From: Actinoplanes lobatus
GTDB taxonomy: Bacteria; Actinomycetota; Actinomycetes; Mycobacteriales; Micromonosporaceae
DNA: 64,000 nucleotides
Assembly (NCBI RefSeq): GCF_014205215.1
Contig: NZ_JACHNC010000001.1
Location: 9,668,501 to 9,732,500, forward strand
Direction: 5' to 3'
Shown here: positions 14,991 to 22,998 of the stretch, in pieces
Layout: every line of letters starts with the position of its first letter
Position numbering within the stretch: position 1 is the first letter of the stretch
Position numbers and translations under genes: made by a program
The notes under the pieces: model-generated
Seen by the model: the letters and a program-made list of their open reading frames with translations, nothing else
What the model was told of the DNA's origin: nothing
The model's database searches: none

Positions 14991-17963
14991 TCACCGCGTA
15001 TGCCGCGGCGGCAGACCACTCGGCGCGGCCGACGCGTCGTCGTGCCCCTTCGGCGCGCCGGGCTCACCCGGCCGGACCGGCGCCGCCCCGGCCCGCGACG
15101 GCAGACCGGACGGCGTGCCCCCGTCCTCCGCCGGCGCGGCCTCCGCTCCCGGCCGGCCCGCGGCGGGCGGGGCACTCTGACCCATGTCCGGCGCCTGCAA
15201 CGGGCTGCGGGCCGGGGCACTGTGCTGCCCCAGGTCCGGCGCCTGCAACGGCGGCCGACCCGTCGACTGCCCCATATCCGGCGCCTGCAACGGCGGCCGG
15301 CCCGCGCTCTGACCCAGATCCGGCGCCTGCAACGGCGGCCGACCCGCGGACTGCCCCATGTCCGGCGCCTGCAACGGCGGCCGGCCCGTCGACTGCCCCA
15401 GATCCGCCGCCCGGCTCGCAGACTGGCCCATGTCCGGCGCCTGCAACGGGCTGCGGGCCGGGGCATTCTGCTGACCGGAATCCGGCGGCTGGAGCGGGCT
15501 CCGGGTGGGCTCGTTGTGCCGGCCCACATCGGGAGCCTGCAGCGAAGAACGGGCCGGGCCCTGCTGACCCGCGTCCGCCGAGCGAGCGGTGCCGTCCTGG
15601 CCCATGTCCGGCGCCTGCAACGGAGAACGGCCCAGATCCTGCTGACCGGCCGACCGGGCGGTGCCGCCCAGCCCCATGTCCGGCGCCTGCGACGGCGGAC
15701 GGGCGGAACCCGCCGCCGGATCCCCGGTCGCCGTCCCTTCGCCCGGCGTGGGTGAACTGTGCTGGCCCATGTCGGGCACCTGGAACGGCGGACGGGCGGG
15801 AGCGGACGCGCCGGCCGCCGGGAGAGCGGTCGCCGCATCGGGCGCGGGAGAAGTCGTGACCCCACTGCCGGCCGCCTGTGCGGGGCGCGCCGAGCGGGTG
15901 AATCGGGGCGCGTCGAGCGGGCGGTTCTGCTGGCTGTGGAGCGGCGGCCGCCTGATCGACTCGTCCAGATCCTCCGGGGCGCGCGGGCTGCCCACGGCGG
16001 GGCCGCCCCCGGCGGGTGCCTGCGATCCCGGTACGGATGCCGCCTGACCCGCCGGGTCCGGCCCTCCGGTTCCGAAGCCACCGGCCCCGGCCATGCCATG
16101 CCCCTGCGCATCCGGCCCGGCCGGGCTCCGTCCTCGGCCGCCCGCCACCGGTTCGTCCAAGCCTTGACCAGCGCTTCCGTAGAGCCCTTGACCAGTAGCC
16201 TCCGGCGCGCCCGCGCCACCCGGCACGAAACCCGAACCACCCGGGCCTGGATCACCGAACCCGGAGTCATCCGCACCGGCCGACCCCGAACCACCGAACC
16301 CGGGAACACCCGCGCCAGCCGACCCCGGTTCACCGAACCCAGGAACGCTCACTCCGGCAATCCCCGAACCAGCCAGCCCCGAACCAGCCAGCCCCGAACC
16401 AGCCAGGCCCGAACCAGCCAGGCCCGAACCGGCAATCCCCGAACCGGCAATCCCCGGATCACCGATCCCAGGAACGCCCGAACCAGCCATCCCCGGATCC
16501 TGGAACCCAGGACCACCGGCCGTCCCCGGAGCGCCGAGCCCGGGAGTCGCCGGGCCGGGTGGCATCGAGCCGCCCAGTACCGGCCCAGCCTGCATCAATC
16601 CACCCACCACGATGCCGGATATCCCGGACGGGACGGCTCCTGCCGGACCGCCTCCCGGGATGGCATCGGTCGCTCCTGGGACTGCCCTGCCGCCCGCCGG
16701 GAAGGCGCTGGCGGCTCCAGCGTCCGCGTCCGGAATCCCACCGCCACCGGCACCAGCCGATGTACCGCCGGGGAAGCCGCCGCCCATCCCAGCGGAATCG
16801 CTGCTCTCCCTGCCCTCCGCTCGGCCCGCACCGAGAACGGGCGAGCCCGGGACCGCCGAACCAGAGCCTGGGAAACCGCGATCCGACGATGCGGGAACCG
16901 CCGATCCCGGAACAGGCGAACCCGGAACAGGCGAACCCAGGACCGGCGAACCCAAGACCGGCGAACCCAGGACCGGCGAACCCAGGACCGAGGAACCCGG
17001 GGCGGGCGAACCCGGGACGGGCGAACCCGTGAAGCGTGAGCCCGGAACGCCAGGGATCGATATCCCGGAATCGCCCGGCTCGCCGGGCAGCCAGGGCGGC
17101 CGGCTTCCTTCCGGCCGGCCCGAAGCCGCCCACTCCCCGGTCTCCTCCGTGGCCCACGACGGCACGGACGGTTCGGTCGGCGGCCAGGGCCGCGGCTCCC
17201 TCTCCGCCGTGGTGGCCGGCGGTGGTGGCCAACTTCCGGGGCCGGAAGCCGGCCATCCCCCGGCGGGCCCGGTGCTCTCCGCGGCCGGACCCGGGGCGAG
17301 CGGGTCGTACGCCGGCGGCGGAGGCATCGGTACCGCACCCCGCGAGGGCACCCCGCCGACAGCCGGAGCGGATCCGGCTATCGGACCGGCAGGACCGGCC
17401 GCACCAGCGGCCTCTGTTCCCGGCCCACCACCCAGCGGCCCGAAACCGGCGGCATCGCTCCCCGGCCCACCACCCAGCGGCCCGAAACCGGCGGCATCGC
17501 TCCCCGGCCCACCAGCCAACGGCCCGAAACCGGCGGCGGCCGCGCCGGCCGCGCCGACCCCCGGCAGGCCGGAGAGGTCAGGCCGGTCGTACCCCAGGGA
17601 GGGGTCCGCGGGCGCGCCGGAAAAGTCCGGAGAAGGAGCCGCGGAACCATACGGAGAAGAAGCGTCAGGGGAGAGGGGCTCCTCAACGGCCCACGGCGGC
17701 GGCCCGGGAACCGCCGACGGCATCAACCCGGACGAGCCCGGCTCCCACGCCGGACGGCTCGCGGCGACCAGCCCGGACTCTTCGGCGAGCCCGGCCGCGA
17801 CGAGGACCTCGGCCGCGGACTGCGCGGCACGGCAGGGCAGCGGTTCACCGCAGGCGGGACAGTGGGTCATGCCGTCGCGGGCGCCGGACCCGCCGCCGTG
17901 TGCTTCGACCACCTCACGCGCGACGGTCGCCAGCACGCTCTCCGGTTTGACGTATGCCTTCAC
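14991..17963 (-). CDS. Very large Pro/Gly-rich repeat protein with N-terminal CxxC module
   Basis: This encodes 990 residues from a GTG at 17963 (GGCGGAG upstream). Residues 1-60 look conserved and folded: KPESVLATVAREVVEAHGG, then a CPACGEPLPC zinc-ribbon-like motif and AAEVLVAAGLAEESGLVAA. The remaining 930 residues are low-complexity Pro/Gly/Ser/Ala sequence made of several repeat families (see the four repeat entries), ending in RPPLQAPDMGQ units. There is no signal peptide or membrane segment, so it is presumably a cytoplasmic disordered protein. The opposite strand is partly open but only in pieces, and lacks an equally good start. It is upstream of the sigma-STAS gene on the same strand, 183 bases away. 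Function unknown. Confidence 0.65.
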   Translation of the reverse strand: MKAYVKPESVLATVAREVVEAHGGGSGARDGMTHCPACGEPLPCRAAQSAAEVLVAAGLAEESGLVAASRPAWEPGSSGLMPSAVPGPPPWAVEEPLSPDASSPYGSAAPSPDFSGAPADPSLGYDRPDLSGLPGVGAAGAAAAGFGPLAGGPGSDAAGFGPLGGGPGSDAAGFGPLGGGPGTEAAGAAGPAGPIAGSAPAVGGVPSRGAVPMPPPPAYDPLAPGPAAESTGPAGGWPASGPGSWPPPPATTAEREPRPWPPTEPSVPSWATEETGEWAASGRPEGSRPPWLPGEPGDSGISIPGVPGSRFTGSPVPGSPAPGSSVLGSPVLGSPVLGSPVLGSPVPGSPVPGSAVPASSDRGFPGSGSAVPGSPVLGAGRAEGRESSDSAGMGGGFPGGTSAGAGGGGIPDADAGAASAFPAGGRAVPGATDAIPGGGPAGAVPSGISGIVVGGLMQAGPVLGGSMPPGPATPGLGAPGTAGGPGFQDPGMAGSGVPGIGDPGIAGSGIAGSGLAGSGLAGSGLAGSGLAGSGIAGVSVPGFGEPGSAGAGVPGFGGSGSAGADDSGFGDPGPGGSGFVPGGAGAPEATGQGLYGSAGQGLDEPVAGGRGRSPAGPDAQGHGMAGAGGFGTGGPDPAGQAASVPGSQAPAGGGPAVGSPRAPEDLDESIRRPPLHSQQNRPLDAPRFTRSARPAQAAGSGVTTSPAPDAATALPAAGASAPARPPFQVPDMGQHSSPTPGEGTATGDPAAGSARPPSQAPDMGLGGTARSAGQQDLGRSPLQAPDMGQDGTARSADAGQQGPARSSLQAPDVGRHNEPTRSPLQPPDSGQQNAPARSPLQAPDMGQSASRAADLGQSTGRPPLQAPDMGQSAGRPPLQAPDLGQSAGRPPLQAPDMGQSTGRPPLQAPDLGQHSAPARSPLQAPDMGQSAPPAAGRPGAEAAPAEDGGTPSGLPSRAGAAPVRPGEPGAPKGHDDASAAPSGLPPRHTR
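15176..15800 (-). repeat. About 11 copies of an RPPLQAPDMGQ-type repeat
   Basis: The C-terminal coding region holds about eleven full copies and one partial copy of (R)(P/S)(P/S)LQAPD(M/L)GQ, mostly 39-60 bases apart. The copies at 15240-15400 are almost identical in bases, while those toward 15800 diverge (PPFQVPDMGQ, SPLQPPDSGQ). This gradient suggests recent duplication at the 3' end of the gene. Confidence 0.8.
16358..16465 (-). repeat. Tandem 15-base repeats encoding GSGLA
   Basis: About seven tandem 15-base units encode (G/A)GSGLA or GSGIA. They are nearly perfect in bases and form part of the low-complexity tail of the 990-residue protein. Confidence 0.75.
16900..17035 (-). repeat. 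Tandem 15-base repeats encoding GSPVL/GSPVP
   Basis: About nine 15-base units encode PGSPV or LGSPV variants within the 990-residue protein. The units at 16930-16985 are almost identical. Confidence 0.75.
17417..17542 (-). repeat. Three tandem 42-base repeats encoding GFGPLGGGPGSDAA
   Basis: Three consecutive 42-base units encode GFGPL(G/A)GGPG(S/T)(D/E)AA in the 990-residue protein. Two are identical in bases and the outermost is slightly diverged. Confidence 0.75.
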
Positions 17964-18083
17964 CGGTCTCCGCCCCCCATCCCCGGCTGTCCACGTGCCG
18001 GGACGGCACGGCGGTCTTGCCGGGTTCACACGGCCCGGGTCCAGTTCACCCCTTCGAGTGCTCCGGGAGGGTGATTTTCCGAA

Positions 18084-18097
18084 GATCTGCGCAGATC
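18084..18097. promoter_or_regulatory. 14-bp palindrome GATCTGCGCAGATC
   Basis: This is a perfect 14-bp palindrome in the divergent intergenic region between the repeat-protein gene (starts at 17963, minus) and the membrane-protein gene (starts at 18238, plus). It is an operator candidate only. Confidence 0.3.
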
Positions 18098-18154
18098 AGC
18101 GGGGCTGGGCGAGCGAATCGGGGTGATCCGGCGGCGGCCGGGCGGAGCAGGCGG

Positions 18155-18171
18155 TATGCAGAGACTGCATA
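18155..18171. promoter_or_regulatory. 17-bp dyad TATGCAG-AGA-CTGCATA
   Basis: Perfect 7-base arms with a 3-base spacer, 67 bases before the ATG at 18238 in the same divergent region. The size and symmetry suit a dimeric repressor site; no factor can be named. Confidence 0.35.
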
Positions 18172-18237
18172 TTCACTCACGGTGGTGAAGCGGATTCCCT
18201 CCGTAGCATTTGACGTATATCCAGGAGGTGACCCCCC

Positions 18238-18759
18238 ATGGACGACACCGAACTGCACCGCGAGCGGATCCTCCGGCACGTCAGTCCCATCATCACCGGC
18301 CGGTTCCTCGGCTTCCAGGCCTCCTACACCCGTGAGGTACGGGTGGGACGCCCAGTCGCACTGGCCGTCTTCGTGGCCGCCGGCATCGCCCAGATGATCG
18401 GCGCCCTGCTGCGGATGAAGCCGTCCCGGCGCACTCTCAAGGAGCTCCGGAAGGGCCCGGAGTTCCTGGTGACGCCGGTGCGGCTGCGCGACGACCTTGG
18501 CCAGACGTACGAGATCGAGATGCACGGCCAGCTCCCCCAGTCGGCCCTGCACCGTGGCGATCTGGTCCAGGTCCGCACCCAGCCGCAGACCGACCCGACC
18601 CTCCCGGTCCGCCTCGTGCAGGTGGTGAACCTGACCACCATGCAGCCGCTGACCCCGCGTATCCCGACCCAGTGGTCGCACATGGGCCCGGCGCTGCTGC
18701 TCCAGGCGGCGGTGGGGGTGGCGATCGCCGGAGGGCTGCTGGCCGCCCTGCTGGGATGA
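18238..18759 (+). CDS. Membrane protein of unknown function
   Basis: This encodes 173 residues from an ATG at 18238 behind an excellent AGGAGGTGA site. Two hydrophobic segments are visible: about 41-58 (VALAVFVAAGIAQMIGALL) and the C-terminal 20 residues (ALLLQAAVGVAIAGGLLAAL). Between them lies a hydrophilic, probably beta-rich region with QTYEIEMHGQLPQSALHRGD and LVQVRTQPQTDPTLPVRLVQ, reminiscent of small OB-like folds in membrane proteins. No family was recognised. The leader carries two palindromes, so it may be tightly regulated. Confidence 0.75.
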   Translation: MDDTELHRERILRHVSPIITGRFLGFQASYTREVRVGRPVALAVFVAAGIAQMIGALLRMKPSRRTLKELRKGPEFLVTPVRLRDDLGQTYEIEMHGQLPQSALHRGDLVQVRTQPQTDPTLPVRLVQVVNLTTMQPLTPRIPTQWSHMGPALLLQAAVGVAIAGGLLAALLG

Positions 18760-18937
18760 TTTCCGGCCGGTCCGGGTAGAGACAGCGCCCATGGAAGATC
18801 GTTTGCCAGTCTGCCGAGAATGGACGGTCGGCACCGGGCGCCACACCATCGACAGCGGTCATCATGGGCGCAGGGGATGGCGGCTACGGCGCCGCGCGAT
18901 CTCCTGGCGTCTCTGACGGCTCGAAAGGTGGTGCGCG

Positions 18938-20416
18938 GTGGGCGAGAAAGTCGACCAGACCGATTTCACCCGTGAGGACCGGACCCGCTACCGGCAGAAG
19001 ATCCGCCGCAGTCTCGACGTGTTCGCGACGATGTTGCGCGAGGCACGCTTCGAGTTCGAACGGCCACTGACCGGCATGGAGATCGAGCTCAACCTGATCG
19101 ACGGCAACGCCGATCCGGCGATGCGCAACGCCGAGGTGCTGGGCGCGATCGCCGACCCCGACTTCCAGACGGAGCTGGGGCAGTTCAACATCGAGATCAA
19201 TCTGCCGCCGCGGCGGCTGGCCGGCGACGACTTCGCGGAGCTGGAGCGTGGCCTTCGGGCCAGTCTCAATCAGGCGGAGCGGCGGGCCCGGGCGGCCGGC
19301 GCGCACATGGTGACGATCGGCATCCTGCCGACGCTGCGGCGCGAGCACCTCACCGGCGAGGCGCTCACCGTCAATCCCCGGTACCAGCTGCTGAACGAAC
19401 AGATCTTCGCGGCCCGCGGCGAGGATCTGGACATCCGCATCGACGGGGTGGACCGGCTGGCCGTCACCACCGACACGATCGCGCCCGAGGCGGCGTGCAC
19501 CAGCACCCAGTTCCATCTCCAGGTGAGCCCGGCGCAGTTCGCGGCGTACTGGAACGCCTCGCAGATCACCTCCGGGGTGCAGCTGGCCCTCGGCGCGAAC
19601 TCGCCGCTGCTGTTCGGCCGGGAGTTGTGGCGGGAGACCCGCATCCCGCTCTTCGAGCAGGCCACCGACACCCGGTCGGAGGAGATAAGAGCACAGGGGG
19701 TACGCCCACGCGTCTGGTTCGGGGAACGCTGGATCACCAGTGTCTTCGACCTGTTCGAGGAGAACGTCCGCTACTTCCCGGCGCTCCTGCCGATCTGCGA
19801 CGTGCACGATCCGGCCGAGATCCTGGAGCGGGGCGAGATCCCGGAGCTGAGCGAGTTGCGCCTGCACAACGGAACGGTCTACCGGTGGAACCGGCCGATC
19901 TACGCGGTGGTCAACGGCCGCCCGCACCTGCGGGTGGAGAACCGGGTGCTGCCGGCCGGGCCGACCGTCGCCGACACCATCGCCAACGCCGCGTTCTACT
20001 ACGGCCTGGTCCGCAGCATCGCCGAGGCGGAGCGCCCACTCTGGACGCAGATGAGCTTCCGCGCCGCCGAGGAGAACTTCCACAACTGCGCCCGGCACGG
20101 CATCGACGCCAGCGTGTTCTGGCCCGGCCACGGCACGGTCCCGGTCACCGAGCTGGTGTTGCGCCGGCTTCTGCCGCAGGCCGCCGAGGGCCTGGACCTG
20201 TGGGGTGTCTCGCCGGCCCAGCGGGACCGGTTGCTCGGCATCATCGAGCAGCGCTGCCTGCGGCACCGCAACGGCGCGTCCTGGCAGGTGGAGACGTTGC
20301 ACGAGATCGAGGCGCAGGGCGCGGACCGGCAGAAGGCGCTGCACGAGATGCTGCGCCGCTACCTACCGCTGATGCACGACAACATCCCCGTCCACGAGTG
20401 GCCCCCGGGCAAGTGA
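18938..20416 (+). CDS. Carboxylate-amine ligase of the GCS2 glutamate-cysteine ligase family
   Basis: This encodes 492 residues from the GTG at 18938. The GCS2 signature is clear: LTGMEIELNLID near residue 45, LGQFNIEINLPPR, GILPTLRREHLTGEALT, NPRYQLLNEQIFAARG and VENRVLPAGPTVADT. The family forms a peptide bond between a glutamate gamma-carboxyl and an amine using ATP; some members make gamma-glutamylcysteine, while others have unknown amine substrates. Actinobacteria use mycothiol rather than glutathione, so the true product is uncertain. Its last 54 bases overlap the convergent cobE-like gene. Confidence 0.85.
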   Translation: MGEKVDQTDFTREDRTRYRQKIRRSLDVFATMLREARFEFERPLTGMEIELNLIDGNADPAMRNAEVLGAIADPDFQTELGQFNIEINLPPRRLAGDDFAELERGLRASLNQAERRARAAGAHMVTIGILPTLRREHLTGEALTVNPRYQLLNEQIFAARGEDLDIRIDGVDRLAVTTDTIAPEAACTSTQFHLQVSPAQFAAYWNASQITSGVQLALGANSPLLFGRELWRETRIPLFEQATDTRSEEIRAQGVRPRVWFGERWITSVFDLFEENVRYFPALLPICDVHDPAEILERGEIPELSELRLHNGTVYRWNRPIYAVVNGRPHLRVENRVLPAGPTVADTIANAAFYYGLVRSIAEAERPLWTQMSFRAAEENFHNCARHGIDASVFWPGHGTVPVTELVLRRLLPQAAEGLDLWGVSPAQRDRLLGIIEQRCLRHRNGASWQVETLHEIEAQGADRQKALHEMLRRYLPLMHDNIPVHEWPPGK

Positions 20417-20782
20417 GCGGGCCACCGCGACGGTGATGCCGTCGCGCACCCGCTTGCCGACGACGAGGCGGGCGCCGGGGCCGGCCGCCAGCAGGGCGGC
20501 GGCCTCGGCGACGCTCGGCGTGCCGACCGCCGCCCCGACCACGGCGCTGGGCGTGGGCACCCGCTGGGCGGCCAGTTCGGCGGCCGGGAAGCCGAGCAGC
20601 CGCCACCCGGCAGAGGCGGCGAATTCGCGCGGACCGTCCTCGGCGGCCCGCCGGTCCAGCGTGGCCAGGGCCACGACCTGCGGCAACGCCAAACCCTCGC
20701 CCAGCAGAACACCGCGAACCACATCGGAGAGGACTCCGGCGGTCACCCCGGCGCGTGCGCCGAACCCGACGACCAGCCTCAC
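20363..20782 (-). CDS. cobE: CobE/CbiG C-terminal-like cobalamin biosynthesis protein
   Basis: This encodes 139 residues from a GTG at 20782. VGFGARAGVTAGVLSDVVR at the start, then VVALATLDRRAAEDGPREFA and the RVPTPSAVVGAAVGTPSVAE motif match the CobE/CbiG C-terminal family, associated with ring contraction or handling of corrin intermediates. The GTG overlaps the end of cobB by 4 bases, indicating translational coupling. The 3' end runs 54 bases into the convergent GCS2 gene. It is the last gene of the riboswitch-controlled operon. Confidence 0.75.
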   Translation of the reverse strand: MRLVVGFGARAGVTAGVLSDVVRGVLLGEGLALPQVVALATLDRRAAEDGPREFAASAGWRLLGFPAAELAAQRVPTPSAVVGAAVGTPSVAEAAALLAAGPGARLVVGKRVRDGITVAVARSLARGPLVDGDVVVHQR

Positions 20783-22128
20783 GCGGCCGCCGCGCGGACC
20801 AGCCGCTCCGCGATCCCGCGCCGCCCCGCCCAGTGCAGGTGCAGGTAGGAGGCGTGCACCGACGGCGTCGCGAACCCCTCCGGATCGGCGCCCCGCCACG
20901 CCCACGCCGCCTGCCCGGCCGGGGACAGCAGCAGCCCCGACCGCGGATGCGCCACGGTCCGGTGGAACTCGTGCCCGGTCACCCGGGTCCCGGCCACCGC
21001 GAGCGGGCTGTCGCCGAGCGCGACCGCGTCCCGGTAGCCGAGGGTCAGCGTCGGCGTCATCACCGCCTCGGCGTCGAGGACCCCGCACATCGGCTCGCCG
21101 TCCAGGGTGCGGCACAGCCACAGCAGCCCGGCGCACTCGGCGGCGATCGTCCCGCCCGCCGACGCGAACGACCGCACCGACTCCCGGAGCGGCTCGTTGG
21201 CGGACAGCGACGACGCGTACACCTCGGGGAACCCGCCGCCCACCACCAGCGCCCGCGTCCCCTCGGGCAGGGCCTTGTCGTGCAGCGGGTCCACGGTCAC
21301 CACGTCGGCTCCGGCGCCGGCCAGTAATTCGCGCGTCTCGGCGTACGAGAAGGAGAAAGCCGGACCACCGGCGAGGGCGACCAGGGGACGGCCCGGAACC
21401 GGCGTCTCGCTGACCGGTGTCCATGCCCGGAAGGGCAGGGGTGGCGCCGAGCGGGCCACCGCCGCGACCGCCTCGAGATCGACGGACGTGGCGATCAGCG
21501 CGGCCAGCGCGTCGACCGAGGCCAGCGCTTCGGCACGCCGTTCCGCCGCCGGGACCAACCCGAGATGCCGGGAGGGCGCGGCCACCGCGTCGGCGCGCCG
21601 CAGCGCCCCCAGCACCGGTGTGCCCACCTCCTCGCAGGCGTCCCGCAGGATCCGCTCGTGCCGGTCCGAACCGACCCGGTTGAGGATCACGCCGGCCAGC
21701 CGCACCGTCCCGAAGCTGCGGAAACCGTGCACCACGGCGGCGATCGACCGCCCCTGGGCGGCGGCGTCCACGACCAGGATCACCGGCGCGTCGAGGAGCG
21801 CGGCCACCTGCGCGGTCGAGCCGGTGTCCCCCGCCCCGGTACGCCCGTCGTAGAGCCCCATCACCCCTTCGACGATCGCCAGTTCGGCGCCCTGCGCCCC
21901 GTGTGCGAACAGCGGCCCGACCAGGTCCTCCCCGACCAGCACCGGATCGAGGTTGCGGCCGGGCCGCCCGGCGGCGAGCGCGTGATAGCCCGGGTCGATG
22001 TAGTCCGGCCCCACCTTGAACGGCGCCACCGGCACCCCGCGCCGCGCGAACGCCGCCAGCAGCCCGGTGGCCACGGTCGTCTTCCCGTGTCCCGACGCCG
22101 GCGCCGCGATGACCAGCCGGTCTACCAT
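20779..22128 (-). CDS. cobB: Cobyrinate/hydrogenobyrinate a,c-diamide synthase
   Basis: This encodes 449 residues from the ATG at 22128. The N-terminal P-loop (VIAAPASGHGKTTVATGL) and FKVGPDYIDPGYH match CobB/CbiA dethiobiotin-synthetase-like ATPases. The C-terminal half is a class I glutamine amidotransferase with the catalytic Cys in AAECAGLLWL, followed by TPTLTLGYRDA and GHEFHRT. The enzyme amidates side chains a and c of the corrin ring using ATP and glutamine. The start overlaps the cobO stop by 7 bases. The symbol cobB (cbiA in anaerobic-type nomenclature) fits the aerobic-style chelatase upstream. Confidence 0.9.
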   Translation of the reverse strand: MVDRLVIAAPASGHGKTTVATGLLAAFARRGVPVAPFKVGPDYIDPGYHALAAGRPGRNLDPVLVGEDLVGPLFAHGAQGAELAIVEGVMGLYDGRTGAGDTGSTAQVAALLDAPVILVVDAAAQGRSIAAVVHGFRSFGTVRLAGVILNRVGSDRHERILRDACEEVGTPVLGALRRADAVAAPSRHLGLVPAAERRAEALASVDALAALIATSVDLEAVAAVARSAPPLPFRAWTPVSETPVPGRPLVALAGGPAFSFSYAETRELLAGAGADVVTVDPLHDKALPEGTRALVVGGGFPEVYASSLSANEPLRESVRSFASAGGTIAAECAGLLWLCRTLDGEPMCGVLDAEAVMTPTLTLGYRDAVALGDSPLAVAGTRVTGHEFHRTVAHPRSGLLLSPAGQAAWAWRGADPEGFATPSVHASYLHLHWAGRRGIAERLVRAAAA

Positions 22129-22721
22129 TCGATGCCCTGCTGCCCCTTGCGCCCGGCGTCCATCGGGTGCTTCACCTTCGTCATCTCGGTGACCAGGTCG
22201 GCGGCCGCCACCAGGTCCGGGTGCGCGTCCCGCCCGGTGATCACCACATGCTGGGTGCCCGGCCGCTCCCGCAGCGTCGTGACCACGTCCTCGACGTCCA
22301 CCCAGCCCCATTTCATCGGATAGGTGAACTCGTCCAGCACGTAGAACCGGAACGTCTCCGCGGCCAGGTCCCGCTTGATCTGCGCCCACCCTTCGGCGGC
22401 CTCGGCGGCATGGTCCCGCTCGCTGCCCGCACGCTGGATCCAGGACCAGCCCTCACCCATCTTGTGCCAGGTCACCGGCGTCGGCCCGGCCGCGCCGAGC
22501 GCTTTGAGCGCGGCCTCCTCGCCGACCTTCCACTTCTCCGACTTGACGAACTGGAACACCCCGATCGGCCAGCCCGCGCTCCAGGCCCGCAGCGCCATCC
22601 CGAACGCGGCCGTCGACTTCCCCTTGCCCGCCCCGGTATGCACCGCGAACACCGCCTGCCGCCGCCGCTGCCGCGTCGTCAGCCCGTCGTCGGGCACGCT
22701 CGTCACTTTCCCTTGCGGCAC
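22122..22721 (-). CDS. cobO: Cob(I)yrinic acid a,c-diamide adenosyltransferase
   Basis: This encodes 199 residues from a GTG at 22721, chosen because AAGGAGGAGGAG lies directly upstream; an ATG at 22790 has no such site. The CobA/CobO P-loop (VHTGAGKGKSTAAFG), GVFQFVKSEKWKVGEE, YVLDEFTYPMKWGW and VVITGRDAHPDLVAAAD are all present. It transfers the adenosyl group from ATP to the corrinoid cobalt. The 277 bases between it and the chelatase stop hold C-rich imperfect direct repeats but no gene, so transcription probably continues across. Confidence 0.9.
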   Translation of the reverse strand: MPQGKVTSVPDDGLTTRQRRRQAVFAVHTGAGKGKSTAAFGMALRAWSAGWPIGVFQFVKSEKWKVGEEAALKALGAAGPTPVTWHKMGEGWSWIQRAGSERDHAAEAAEGWAQIKRDLAAETFRFYVLDEFTYPMKWGWVDVEDVVTTLRERPGTQHVVITGRDAHPDLVAAADLVTEMTKVKHPMDAGRKGQQGIEW

Positions 22722-22998
22722 GCGCTCCTCCTCCTTCTCAAGATCAACCCCATTCCCGGTACGCGGTGAGCCGTCCAGCCCATCCCACACCGTCCCGCCG
22801 GCCGCGGCGAAGGTGGCCCGCCCGGCGCGCGCCCCTCACGCCCCTGCGAAACTCCCCCTCACCCCACCGTCACCTCACCCCCGGCGAAACCCGCCCTCAC
22901 CCCGCCGTTACCTCGGTACCGTCCCGGCCCGGCGGGGACCGCGCCGACGGGCGGATGAGGGCAGCACACGGACGCCGGCCTGACCCGCACCGAACCGC

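Noticed and set aside
13674..15755. 693-codon open frame on the plus strand across the sigma-STAS gene and the repeat gene
   Set aside because: It spans two unrelated genes on the other strand and has no motif; high-GC antisense frames are commonly open.
15176..17542. CRISPR-like array of regular repeats
   Set aside because: The repeats are in frame, encode periodic peptide, vary in unit length and have no unique spacers or cas genes.
16612..18126. 504-codon plus-strand frame opposite the 5' part of the repeat protein
   Set aside because: It is also low-complexity (TGEPGTGEP), but lacks a ribosome site, covers only part of the repeats, and the minus frame has a plausible conserved N-terminus and start. 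Some doubt remains, reflected in the confidence of the minus gene.
22722..22998. C-rich direct repeats between cobO and the chelatase gene
   Set aside because: Imperfect and short; no second riboswitch core or B12 box could be seen, so no regulatory claim is made.
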